Below, piece after piece: positions 7,577 through 14,892 of a DNA stretch of 27,008 nt (positions are counted from its first letter, which is position 1; each line of letters begins with the position of its first letter). Origin of the DNA: JBDKUD01 sp050943315 (GTDB taxonomy: Bacteria; Bacillota; Syntrophomonadia; Syntrophomonadales; Syntrophomonadaceae); contig JBMNOY010000027.1 of the NCBI GenBank assembly GCA_050943315.1, positions 1 to 27,008 on the forward strand. Direction: 5' to 3'. The notes under the pieces are model-generated. The model made no database searches, was not told where the DNA came from, and worked only from the letters and a program-made list of their open reading frames with translations. A program made the position numbers and the translations under genes.

Positions 7577-8974
7577 TTGCGCGCTAAACTACGGCCTATA
7601 ATTGGACTAATTCTAGTAGCTATACTTATTTCTGCTTGTTTTATACCCCAGGTCAATACTTTCTTAAGCCTGCCAGATTACCAAAGGCTGGTAGTAGGTG
7701 AAACTAGTACAATTAATATTAATTTGCCCAGCAGTCTGGATAGTAAAATTGAAATGAAGGTAATGGGTCCTTCTCGCAGCGTATTTGCCTCTCCTGAAGA
7801 TCCTCCCGTAATGATCACCCGAAATGGTACCAATTATCAAATAGTGGCCTTAAAGCCTGGTGAAGCCGATGTAAAACTCAAGCTAATGGGTTACATTCCG
7901 CTAAAATCTATTAAGATTGAGTCTATTCCTCCCCGGCGGGTGGTGGCGGGAGGACACTCAATCGGCGTGATGCTGCAATCCCGGGGAATAATGGTGGTCG
8001 GTTTTGCACCAGTCCTGGACACAGATGGCACCAAGCGATATCCGGCCCGGGACCAGGGGATACAAATAGGTGACCTAATATTTAAGGTCAATGGTAAATC
8101 GATCACTACGGAAACAGATTTGGCCCGTTTAATTGATCAGGAAAAGGATAATGAACTTGTTGTAAGTATAAAAAGGCGGGATAAAGAAATTAATTTACCG
8201 GTCAAATCAGTCTATTGTTCGGAAACTGAGAGATATCGAATCGGCTTGTACGTAAGGGATGGGGTGGTCGGAGTGGGAACCCTTACCTTTTGGGACCCCG
8301 ACTCAAGCCAGTACGCAGCATTAGGGCACATAATAGTTGATGCTGACACCAAACAAGGTATCGATGTTCTAAAAGGCAAGATTGTAAGTGCTTCTATACA
8401 GACCATAAAACCGGCTCGTCCCGGATTTCCCGGGGAGAAGATTGGCATTTTTAACGATAAAGGAAATATTAACGGTAATATAATTAAAAATTCCTTCTTT
8501 GGTATCTATGGAAAAACCAGCAGCGCCATTTCCAATCCCCTTTCTCGTTATGTGATGGAGGTTGGCTATTCACATCAGGTAAAAAAAGGCAGGGCGCAAA
8601 TTTATACTGTAGTCAATGGGGATGCTATCGAAGCCTTTGACATCGAAATAGAAAAGGTCTATCCACAAAGACAGAGTGGCAAGGGTATGGTGATACGGGT
8701 AACCGACCCCCGCCTGTTGAGTTTGACCGGAGGAATAGTACAGGGTATGAGTGGCAGCCCTATAATTCAAAATAACCGTATAATCGGAGCGGTTACCCAT
8801 GTATTCTTGAATGATCCCCAGAGAGGCTACGGGATTTTTATGGATAACATGTTGCCGGAATTACCAGGAAGCCAAACCGCCAGAAACAAAGTTTCGACAT
8901 TTGCTTTAAAAGTAAAGTACCCAAAATATGGGCATCAGGGGAATACGAACATAATATCGGGATTAAAGACATAG
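7577..8974 (+). CDS. spoIVB: SpoIVB sporulation serine peptidase
   Basis: SpoIVB is the forespore-secreted peptidase that cleaves SpoIVFA and so triggers pro-sigma-K processing in the mother cell. From TTG 7577 it has 465 residues. An N-terminal membrane anchor lies at about 8-26. A PDZ domain spans about 127-200 (GIQIGDLIFKVNGKSI). The S55 peptidase domain has H251 (AALGH), D377 (VTDPR) and S392 (GMSGSP). The D-to-S distance of 15 equals that of the B. subtilis triad (D363/S378). The TTG at 7577 is chosen because GGGAG at 7564-7568 gives 8-nt spacing and the anchor then begins directly. An upstream TTG at 7505 in frame would add 24 residues and looks less likely. I found no convincing sigma-G promoter. 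Confidence 0.93.
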   Translation: MRAKLRPIIGLILVAILISACFIPQVNTFLSLPDYQRLVVGETSTININLPSSLDSKIEMKVMGPSRSVFASPEDPPVMITRNGTNYQIVALKPGEADVKLKLMGYIPLKSIKIESIPPRRVVAGGHSIGVMLQSRGIMVVGFAPVLDTDGTKRYPARDQGIQIGDLIFKVNGKSITTETDLARLIDQEKDNELVVSIKRRDKEINLPVKSVYCSETERYRIGLYVRDGVVGVGTLTFWDPDSSQYAALGHIIVDADTKQGIDVLKGKIVSASIQTIKPARPGFPGEKIGIFNDKGNINGNIIKNSFFGIYGKTSSAISNPLSRYVMEVGYSHQVKKGRAQIYTVVNGDAIEAFDIEIEKVYPQRQSGKGMVIRVTDPRLLSLTGGIVQGMSGSPIIQNNRIIGAVTHVFLNDPQRGYGIFMDNMLPELPGSQTARNKVSTFALKVKYPKYGHQGNTNIISGLKT

Positions 8975-9051
8975 GAATTATGGACGATTTAATATGTACC
9001 ATCTTGCTATTGTGTGTTAGATAATCAGCGAATTTAGTATAAAAAAAAAAG

Positions 9052-9078
9052 AGGAAATAATAAGTGTACCGTCGAAAA
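9052..9078 (+). promoter_or_regulatory. Candidate sigma-H promoter of spo0A
   Basis: AGGAAAT at 9052-9058 matches the sigma-H -35 consensus (AGGAWWT). After 14 nt comes CGAAAA at 9073-9078, a partial match to the -10 (RGAAT). In B. subtilis spo0A has a sigma-H promoter induced at the start of sporulation, so the match and position agree. A second, weaker sigma-A-like element (TATAAA at 9038-9043) could serve vegetative expression. Confidence 0.5.
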
Positions 9079-9114
9079 CGGTTTATAAATTCAAATGATT
9101 AGATTATTTCAACA
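9070..9114. promoter_or_regulatory. Two 0A-box-like sites in the spo0A leader
   Basis: CGTCGAA at 9070-9076 differs from the Spo0A~P site TGNCGAA only at the first base and overlaps the putative -10. TTCAACA at 9108-9114 is a one-mismatch copy in the opposite orientation (TTCGACA). Autoregulation of spo0A through such boxes is known in B. subtilis. Seven-base matches with one mismatch occur by chance, so only their position makes them interesting. Confidence 0.4.
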
Positions 9115-9136
9115 AGTGAGGGGGGGATTTTTCTAA

Positions 9137-9940
9137 ATGTATAGTGGCGGTGATCAGATAAAAGTCCTTATTGCCGATGATAACCGTGAATTTTGTGGCA
9201 TTCTCAAAGACTACTTCTCCAACGAACCCGATTTCGAGTTGATCGATGTTTGTGCCAATGGTATCGAAGTACTTGACGTACTAAAAAAGAAGGATATTGA
9301 AGTCTTGATTCTGGACCTTATTATGCCCTATATGGATGGAATTGGAGTGTTGGAGAAATTAAATGAGTCAAATATGGAAAAACGGCCCAAGATAATTATT
9401 CTAACTGCTTTCGGACAGGAAAATATAACCCAAAAAGCCGTGCAGTTAGGGGCTGATTATTATATTCTAAAACCATTTAACCTTCAGGTATTGGGGGACC
9501 GGGTTAGACAGGTTAGCAGGGATATAAAAATAAGCAGCGAACGCAGAATCCCTATTACTACCGGACCCATTCAAGTGTCTACGCCAAAAAATCTGGAAGT
9601 GGAAGTAACCAAGGTTATTCATGAGATTGGAGTTCCAGCTCATGTAAAAGGTTATCAATATCTTCGAGATGCTATTATGCTGGTAGTAGAAGAAATTAAT
9701 TACCTGGGTGCTGTTACCAAAGAGTTATACCCAACCATCGCACAAAAATATGACACAACCCCCAGCCGGGTGGAAAGAGCTATCCGGCACGCTATCGAGC
9801 TGGCATGGGATCGGGGAGATGTTGATAAAATAAACAAGTTCTTTGGTTATACCATTAACGGAGAAAAAGGTAAACCAACCAACTCCGAATTTATTGCCAT
9901 AATAGCTGATCGTCTCCGGCTGGAAAACAAAGTTAGCTAA
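9137..9940 (+). CDS. spo0A: Sporulation master regulator Spo0A
   Basis: Spo0A is the response regulator and transcription factor that commits the cell to sporulation. It has 267 residues, matching B. subtilis. The receiver domain (about 1-125) has acidic pair D14-D15, phosphoacceptor D60 (LILDLIMP), T90 and K112 (LKPFN). A hinge follows. The C-terminal DNA-binding domain, from about residue 150, carries the Spo0A-specific HVKGYQYLRDAI, TPSRVERAIRHAIE and FFGYTI. ATG start with a run of G at 9119-9126 as SD, 10 nt upstream. It follows spoIVB and is closed by its own terminator. It is the surest sign that the host makes endospores. Confidence 0.98.
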   Translation: MYSGGDQIKVLIADDNREFCGILKDYFSNEPDFELIDVCANGIEVLDVLKKKDIEVLILDLIMPYMDGIGVLEKLNESNMEKRPKIIILTAFGQENITQKAVQLGADYYILKPFNLQVLGDRVRQVSRDIKISSERRIPITTGPIQVSTPKNLEVEVTKVIHEIGVPAHVKGYQYLRDAIMLVVEEINYLGAVTKELYPTIAQKYDTTPSRVERAIRHAIELAWDRGDVDKINKFFGYTINGEKGKPTNSEFIAIIADRLRLENKVS

Positions 9941-9974
9941 AAGATTGAGCCAAAGGGAATATTCCGTTCAAAAG

Positions 9975-10011
9975 ACAGGGAGCCGTTGTCATGATGGGTT
10001 CCCTGTTTTTT
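9975..10011 (+). terminator. Rho-independent terminator after spo0A
   Basis: ACAGGGAGCC (9975-9984) pairs with GGTTCCCTGT (9997-10006) in a 10-bp stem with one G-U, followed by a run of T (10006-10011). It ends the spo0A transcript and separates it from the next operon. Confidence 0.92.
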
Positions 10012-10023
10012 CTAATGTTTTTT

Positions 10024-10049
10024 TTGACATAGTGTTGTGTTATTATAAT
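10024..10049 (+). promoter_or_regulatory. Possible sigma-A promoter of the SteA operon, short spacer
   Basis: A perfect TTGACA lies at 10024-10029 and a perfect TATAAT at 10044-10049, but only 14 nt separate them instead of the usual 16-18. The placement, after the spo0A terminator and 56 nt before the next start codon, fits a promoter. The spacing suggests it is weak or activator-dependent, or that only one hexamer is used. Confidence 0.5.
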
Positions 10050-10104
10050 TTCTATGATTAATTGCCCTATAGTTTGAGCTTTAAAATATTACCGGGGTGA
10101 ATCA

Positions 10105-11226
10105 ATGAGTATTAAAGGAAGAGCAAGACTCGACCATCGAACTAAGAATCTGGTAGGGCGTCTTAAGAGAAATGATATCGCTATAATTGATCATGATGAT
10201 ATAGATGAAGTTGCTGCCAATAACCTTATTCATATAAGACCACAGGCGATAATCAATGTTCAGCCGTCCATTACGGGCAGGTATCCCGCTAAAGGTGCCT
10301 TAAAAATTCTTAAAGCGGGTATTCCTATTATTGACGAGGCAGATAAAGAGATATTCGATGTAGTCAAAGAAGGCAGCTTGATTGAAATAAAGAAAAATCA
10401 GGTGTTTTTGGGCAGCCAAAAAGTAGCCCAGGGAAAATTATTATCCTTAGAAGATGTTAATCAAAAGTTAAGAGAAGCCAATGAAAACATTACCGTCGAA
10501 CTGGATCGTTTTGTAGAAAATACCCTGGAGTATGCCAAAAAAGAAAAAAGTATAATTTTAGGTAATATAGAAGTACCGCCAATATCTGCTCCTATCCTTA
10601 ACCGGCATGTCCTTATAGTAGTAAGAGGGAGTAGTTATAAGGAAGACCTGCGTACTATTAGTTCTTATATTCAGGAACAGCAGCCGGTTCTTATAGGAGT
10701 TGACGGGGGAGCAGATGCTCTTTTGGAATTCGGGCTGGAGCCTGATATTATCGTGGGGGATATGGATAGTGTCTCTGATCAGGCTTTACGTTGCGGGGCA
10801 CAGGTGGTTGTGCATGCCTATCCTAACGGCAAGGCTCCAGGTTTACAGCGGGTAGAAGCAATGGGGATAAAGGCCACGGTTTTTCCTATGACCGGTACCA
10901 GTGAGGACGCGGCCATGATTATTGCCTGGGAATATGGAGCAAGTTTGATAGTGGCCGTAGGTACGCATTCAAATATGGTGGATTTTTTGGACAAAGGCCG
11001 GAAAGGAATGGGCAGTACTTTTTTAGTCAGGCTTAAGGTAGGTTCGATTTTGGTTGACGCCCGTGGTGTCAGTCAGCTGTACAAACAAAGTCTGCATTCC
11101 AAATACCTGGTGCAGCTGTTGATTGCGGCGATCATACCTATTACCATAATTCTCTGGGTATCGCCATCTACCAAGCCGTTTTTCCGGTTACTTTTCCTGC
11201 AGATAAAACTTTTACTAAATATATAA
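10105..11226 (+). CDS. steA: SteA-like protein with thiamin-pyrophosphokinase-like domain and C-terminal membrane anchor
   Basis: The protein has 373 residues. The N-terminal half (1-160) is a soluble SteA-type region (RLDHRTKNLVGRL). Residues about 168-320 resemble the thiamin pyrophosphokinase catalytic fold, with GVDGGAD (198-204) and GDMDS (218-222). One membrane helix lies at about 334-352 and a short basic tail follows. Known of the family: in Corynebacterium SteA with SteB acts at the septum in cell separation and activation of a peptidoglycan hydrolase, and steA lies near recN there too. The catalytic-looking motif is kept, but no diphosphokinase activity is implied. ATG start with GGGGTG 6-11 nt upstream. 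First gene of a five-gene envelope operon. Confidence 0.82.
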   Translation: MSIKGRARLDHRTKNLVGRLKRNDIAIIDHDDIDEVAANNLIHIRPQAIINVQPSITGRYPAKGALKILKAGIPIIDEADKEIFDVVKEGSLIEIKKNQVFLGSQKVAQGKLLSLEDVNQKLREANENITVELDRFVENTLEYAKKEKSIILGNIEVPPISAPILNRHVLIVVRGSSYKEDLRTISSYIQEQQPVLIGVDGGADALLEFGLEPDIIVGDMDSVSDQALRCGAQVVVHAYPNGKAPGLQRVEAMGIKATVFPMTGTSEDAAMIIAWEYGASLIVAVGTHSNMVDFLDKGRKGMGSTFLVRLKVGSILVDARGVSQLYKQSLHSKYLVQLLIAAIIPITIILWVSPSTKPFFRLLFLQIKLLLNI

Positions 11227-11251
11227 TCTTATGAGGTTAAGGGAGTAGTTG

Positions 11252-11287
11252 ATGATAACTATATCTGGTGGTGTTAAATGTGATTGA
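11252..11287 (+). CDS. Possible 11-codon leader ORF before the SteB-like gene
   Basis: ATG at 11252 follows GGGAG (11241-11245) with 6-nt spacing. It is open for 11 codons to TGA at 11285-11287, crossing the start of the SteB-like gene in another frame. It may deliver ribosomes to the weak GTG start by termination-reinitiation. It may equally be a chance ORF. Confidence 0.3.
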   Translation: MITISGGVKCD

Positions 11288-12176
11288 CTTAAGGTATCAT
11301 ATAGCCTCTTTGGTAGCAATATTCCTGGCGCTAGGCCTGGGGGTACTGGTAGGTAGCACCATTGTTGGCGATGATGTATTAGTTCAACAGCAAAAAAAGA
11401 TGATTGATCGCCTGGAAGAGCAGTTCTATAGTTTAAAAGAACGCGAGGATGCGCTAGTAGCCGAAAATAAGCGGTCCACCCAAATCATAGCCGATTATGA
11501 AAACTTCAGCCAAACCCTGTTGCCGCCCATAGTAACTAATCGGCTAAAAGGGTACCAGGTAGCAGTAGTAGTTACCGGAAGTAATGATATTCCCGCCGCG
11601 ATGCTTAACGCTTTTTCCATCGCCGGGGCCAATGTGGTGTCTAAAACCGTAGTGCTGCCGAATATAAATATGAATGATGCCGGGGTGCGCAATAAACTCA
11701 TAGAGTTTTATAATCTGGATAACAAAGTGTCCCGGGATTTACTGCGTAAAAAAGTGGCTGCCAGTGTTGTAGGTGCTATTACTAACCAGGGTGACCCTGA
11801 TACAATTAAACATTTACAGGAAAACGGGCTTATTAAATTCAGTGGCTCGTTTAATATACCTATTAACGGAGTGGTAATTGTTGGCGGCTCAGAGGATTTG
11901 ACCACCTATTTTCCGGATAGTTTTGACCAGAGTCTGATAGATAATTTAACTGCTCTAGGCATAAAGGTATACGGAACTGAGCTGTCCGGTGTCAAATATT
12001 CATATATGGCCAAATACCAGCAAAATAATATCAGTACCATTGATAATATCAATATGGGTCCCGGCCAAATCTCACTAATTCTGGCTATTGCCGGCGAACC
12101 GGGGGATTACGGTATTAAAGCCACGGCTAAAAAATTCATGGCTTCACTGCCGGTAGATTATCTGGGGGGACAATGA
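11280..12176 (+). CDS. steB: SteB/MctB-like membrane protein (PF11382 family)
   Basis: The protein has 298 residues. The N-terminus MIDLRYHIASL and the following helix (to about residue 27, ending GVLVGSTIVG) are the signature of the family often labelled copper transporter MctB. Residues about 33-80 are a Glu/Lys-rich coiled coil. The rest is a soluble alpha/beta domain outside the membrane. In actinobacteria this protein is SteB, partner of SteA, or the mycobacterial outer-membrane channel MctB. A copper role is doubtful in this monoderm context. GTG 11280 is chosen because GGTGGTG (11267-11273) is 6 nt upstream and the protein then starts like the family. It is the second gene of the operon, and pairing with SteA supports a shared role in septation. 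Confidence 0.8.
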   Translation: MIDLRYHIASLVAIFLALGLGVLVGSTIVGDDVLVQQQKKMIDRLEEQFYSLKEREDALVAENKRSTQIIADYENFSQTLLPPIVTNRLKGYQVAVVVTGSNDIPAAMLNAFSIAGANVVSKTVVLPNINMNDAGVRNKLIEFYNLDNKVSRDLLRKKVAASVVGAITNQGDPDTIKHLQENGLIKFSGSFNIPINGVVIVGGSEDLTTYFPDSFDQSLIDNLTALGIKVYGTELSGVKYSYMAKYQQNNISTIDNINMGPGQISLILAIAGEPGDYGIKATAKKFMASLPVDYLGGQ

Positions 12177-12180
12177 TAAA

Positions 12181-12858
12181 ATGCCGACCGTTACTATAGT
12201 TATTCCTGCATATAATGAATCTGACCATATAGTTGCTACTATTCAAGCAGTTAAGAAACTTGGCGGCATAACCGAAATTATTGTTGTAGATGACGGTTCC
12301 AGTGACAGTACGGCTCAGCTGGCCAAAGCTGAAGGGGTCAGGGTTATTGAACTTAAGCCCAACCGGGGCAAGGGCGGGGCCATGAATGCTGCCTTGCCGT
12401 ATATAAAGACCGATATTGTGGCTTTCCTGGATGCTGATTTGGGCATGGCAGCTGGTGAGGCTGAAAAGATAATAAGACCGGTAGTAGAAGGTGCTGCTGA
12501 TTTATGTATAGCATCTTTCCCACCGCCCCGCAAAAAAGGCGGCTTTGGAATTGTTAAAGGTACTGCTGCATGGGCCATTCGCAAAGTGGGTAAAATTCAG
12601 GTAACTGCCCCTTTGAGCGGGCAGCGCGCTATGACCCGGGAGGTGCTTAAAAAGGTTACTCCTTTTAATGAGGGTTATGGGGTGGAACTGGGGATGAGTA
12701 TCAGAGCCTTGCTGCATGGATTCAGGCTTATGGAGGTTCCCACTACCATGACTCATAAAGAAACCGGCCGGGATTTAGAAGGTTTTTTGCACCGGGGCAA
12801 ACAGTTTATAGATGTGGTGCGGGTCATAAGAACTGAAATAAGGGGGAAAAATGATTGA
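12181..12858 (+). CDS. Family 2 glycosyltransferase
   Basis: The protein has 225 residues with a GT-A fold and no membrane helix. The N-terminus VTIVIPAYNE and the nucleotide-binding D37-D38 (VVDDGS) are typical of family 2. NRGKGGAMNAAL (61-72) and the metal-binding FLDADLG (D84-A-D86) follow. The acceptor side has SGQRAMTRE and GYGVELGM, similar to dolichol-phosphate mannosyltransferase and glucosyl-3-phosphoglycerate synthase relatives. The acceptor is unknown; the adjacent polyprenyl-phosphate transferase suggests a lipid-linked or envelope glycan. It lies 4 nt after the SteB-like gene and overlaps the next gene by 4 nt. Confidence 0.85.
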   Translation: MPTVTIVIPAYNESDHIVATIQAVKKLGGITEIIVVDDGSSDSTAQLAKAEGVRVIELKPNRGKGGAMNAALPYIKTDIVAFLDADLGMAAGEAEKIIRPVVEGAADLCIASFPPPRKKGGFGIVKGTAAWAIRKVGKIQVTAPLSGQRAMTREVLKKVTPFNEGYGVELGMSIRALLHGFRLMEVPTTMTHKETGRDLEGFLHRGKQFIDVVRVIRTEIRGKND

Positions 12859-13688
12859 ATACTCCGCTGGTAGCCGGTTTGGCTGCACTGGCAGGGATAG
12901 TGATAGAAGGGTGCCTGCTCTTCTTATTGGTGAATATGTTGAAGGAATCTGGTGCGGTAAGAAAAAATTTTCAGGGAATTGATATTCCAGTAAGTGCCGG
13001 GCTAAGCTTTCCTATGACAGTTATGCTAGTTTTTATCGGATATCGCTTTTTTTCCTGGTACGATGATTCGTACCAGTTATTTATTTTTGGGCTTATGTCG
13101 ATTTCATTTCTGGGCTTTATTGATGATATGCTGGGCCAAAGAGATACTCTGGGATTCAAGGGACACCTGGGGTCACTGGCGCGGGGCAAGCTTACCACCG
13201 GGGGATTAAAAGCCCTGGGCGGAGGAATGATAGCATTCTTTCTCTCCCTTTTTATCGCCGGTAATACAATAGATATTATAATAAACACTTTAGTCATGGC
13301 CTTGTTTACCAATATGCTCAACCTGCTCGATTTAAGACCGGGACGGGCGGTTAAAGGGTTTATCTTTTTTGTGGTACTCCTGGTGGTTTTGGCTGCCGCC
13401 AGGGTTGACTGGTTAATCCTGGCTCCTCTTTTTGGAGCTGTTCTTTATTATTTCCGGCTGGACCTTAAGGCTCAGGTTATGATGGGGGATGCCGGTTCAA
13501 ATGTGTTGGGCCTGGCCCTTGGATTTATTGCCGCTACCAATCTTAACCAGGTAACCAGGATAGGAATTCTGGTCTTCCTTATCGCTATACATATTTATAC
13601 CGAGAAATATTCTTTGACTGATACCATCAACAGGGTACGTCTGTTGCGGGTAATAGATCAAATGGGAAGAAGGGTGAGCAATGATTAA
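12855..13688 (+). CDS. MraY/WecA-like phosphoglycosyl transferase (family 4)
   Basis: This polytopic membrane protein of 277 residues has about eight hydrophobic segments. The family's acidic motifs are present: DD at 90-91 (FIDDMLG), NLLD at 156-159 and GDAGSN at 211-216. These enzymes transfer a sugar-1-phosphate from a UDP-sugar to undecaprenyl phosphate. It is shorter than MraY (about 320) and has NLLDLRPGRA in place of the usual N-x-x-D-G-x-D-G, so it is a divergent paralogue rather than the housekeeping MraY. TTG start with AGGGGG (12841-12846), coupled to the glycosyltransferase by the TTGA overlap, and overlapping the next gene by 8 nt. Confidence 0.82.
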   Translation: MNTPLVAGLAALAGIVIEGCLLFLLVNMLKESGAVRKNFQGIDIPVSAGLSFPMTVMLVFIGYRFFSWYDDSYQLFIFGLMSISFLGFIDDMLGQRDTLGFKGHLGSLARGKLTTGGLKALGGGMIAFFLSLFIAGNTIDIIINTLVMALFTNMLNLLDLRPGRAVKGFIFFVVLLVVLAAARVDWLILAPLFGAVLYYFRLDLKAQVMMGDAGSNVLGLALGFIAATNLNQVTRIGILVFLIAIHIYTEKYSLTDTINRVRLLRVIDQMGRRVSND

Positions 13689-14805
13689 CAGGGATAGACT
13701 CATTAACAGGTTTATTAAACTGGTTGAGAACGGTTCTGAATCGGGCTGGGAAGGTAGTTTACGGGATATGCTCGTAGCGGAATGGGAAGCCTGGGGACTA
13801 TCGGTATATGAGGACGATGCCTGTGAGGTTCTGGGCGGTGAATCCGGCAATCTGCTCATAAATATTCCCGGCACTATAGATGCTCCGCCATTACTGCTGG
13901 CTGCCCATATGGATACGGTAGTACCCGGAGAAGGAATTAAAGCGATCATCGGTGATGATGGGATAATCAGAAGTGACGGATCAACTATCCTGGGTTCTGA
14001 CGACAAAGCTGGTATCGCTGCGATTATGGAAGCATACGAAGTTATTCGAGAAAATAATCTTAAACATCCGCCTTTGGAAATTCTTTTTACCATAGGCGAG
14101 GAACAGGGACTACTGGGTATTAAGCATTTTGATTTTTCCCGGCTCAAGGCGCCGATGGGTTATGTGCTGGATGCCGGCAGTGCCCCTGGAACTGTTGTAG
14201 TAGGGTCTCCCTGCCAAAATGAGATTGAGTACATAGCCCACGGGCGTGCTGCTCATGCCGGCATAAACCCTGAAGATGGACTTAACGCTATTCAAATGGC
14301 TGCTATTGCTCTGAGCAAAATGCCCTGTGGACGTATTGATGAGGAGACTACCTGTAATATTGGTACCATACAGGGGGGGCAGGCACGCAATATAGTTGCA
14401 CCTACCTGCAGAATTAAAGGTGAGGCCCGAAGCCTTAGAAGAGAAAAACTGGATAAGCTGACTGAGGATCTGGCTAGAACTTTTAAGAACGAGGTTGAAT
14501 GCCTGGGTGGGCAGGCGGAGATAAATATTACTTTTCTTTATCCGGAAGTAAGCCTAAGTGCTGATGAAGATGTGGTAACCCTGGTGACCAGGGCTATTGC
14601 CAATATTGGTTTAGAGGCCCGGATGGTCACTACCGGAGGGGGCAGTGATGCCTGTATTATACATAATAATGGTATTCGCTGCGCTAACCTGGGGGTTGGC
14701 ATGAGCAACTGCCACACTACTCAGGAATACATCAAAATTTCCGATCTGGTTGATGATGCCCGGTTAGTTTTGGCAATAATACAGGAAGCTAGCCATGCTA
14801 GATGA
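13681..14805 (+). CDS. M20 family metallopeptidase, PepT-like
   Basis: The protein has 374 residues. It is a di-zinc aminopeptidase/deacylase-type enzyme. Zinc and catalytic residues are visible: H76 and D78 (AAHMDTV), D107 (GSDDKAG), E140-E141 (GEEQG), D164 (YVLDAG) and a C-terminal His in NCHTTQEY. The middle part is the dimerisation lid (HGRAAHAGINPEDGLNA). This matches the PepT-like subgroup of Firmicutes rather than true tripeptidase PepT, which is longer. The substrate is unknown; linkage with envelope genes allows a peptidoglycan-peptide role, but that is a guess. ATG start overlapping the upstream gene by 8 nt. Confidence 0.87.
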   Translation: MINRDRLINRFIKLVENGSESGWEGSLRDMLVAEWEAWGLSVYEDDACEVLGGESGNLLINIPGTIDAPPLLLAAHMDTVVPGEGIKAIIGDDGIIRSDGSTILGSDDKAGIAAIMEAYEVIRENNLKHPPLEILFTIGEEQGLLGIKHFDFSRLKAPMGYVLDAGSAPGTVVVGSPCQNEIEYIAHGRAAHAGINPEDGLNAIQMAAIALSKMPCGRIDEETTCNIGTIQGGQARNIVAPTCRIKGEARSLRREKLDKLTEDLARTFKNEVECLGGQAEINITFLYPEVSLSADEDVVTLVTRAIANIGLEARMVTTGGGSDACIIHNNGIRCANLGVGMSNCHTTQEYIKISDLVDDARLVLAIIQEASHAR

Positions 14806-14892
14806 TAAGAATGATATCTGGTGTTAATCTAATCCAACTAATGCCAACTTAAGTAGCATATAGGTAATTTTGTTTATTCGGAGGTCTAACTG

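Noticed and set aside
13497..14147. 216-residue ORF on the - strand
   Set aside because: It overlaps the conserved MraY-like and M20 genes, is rich in Ser, Pro and Ile as antisense shadows are, and has no family motif.
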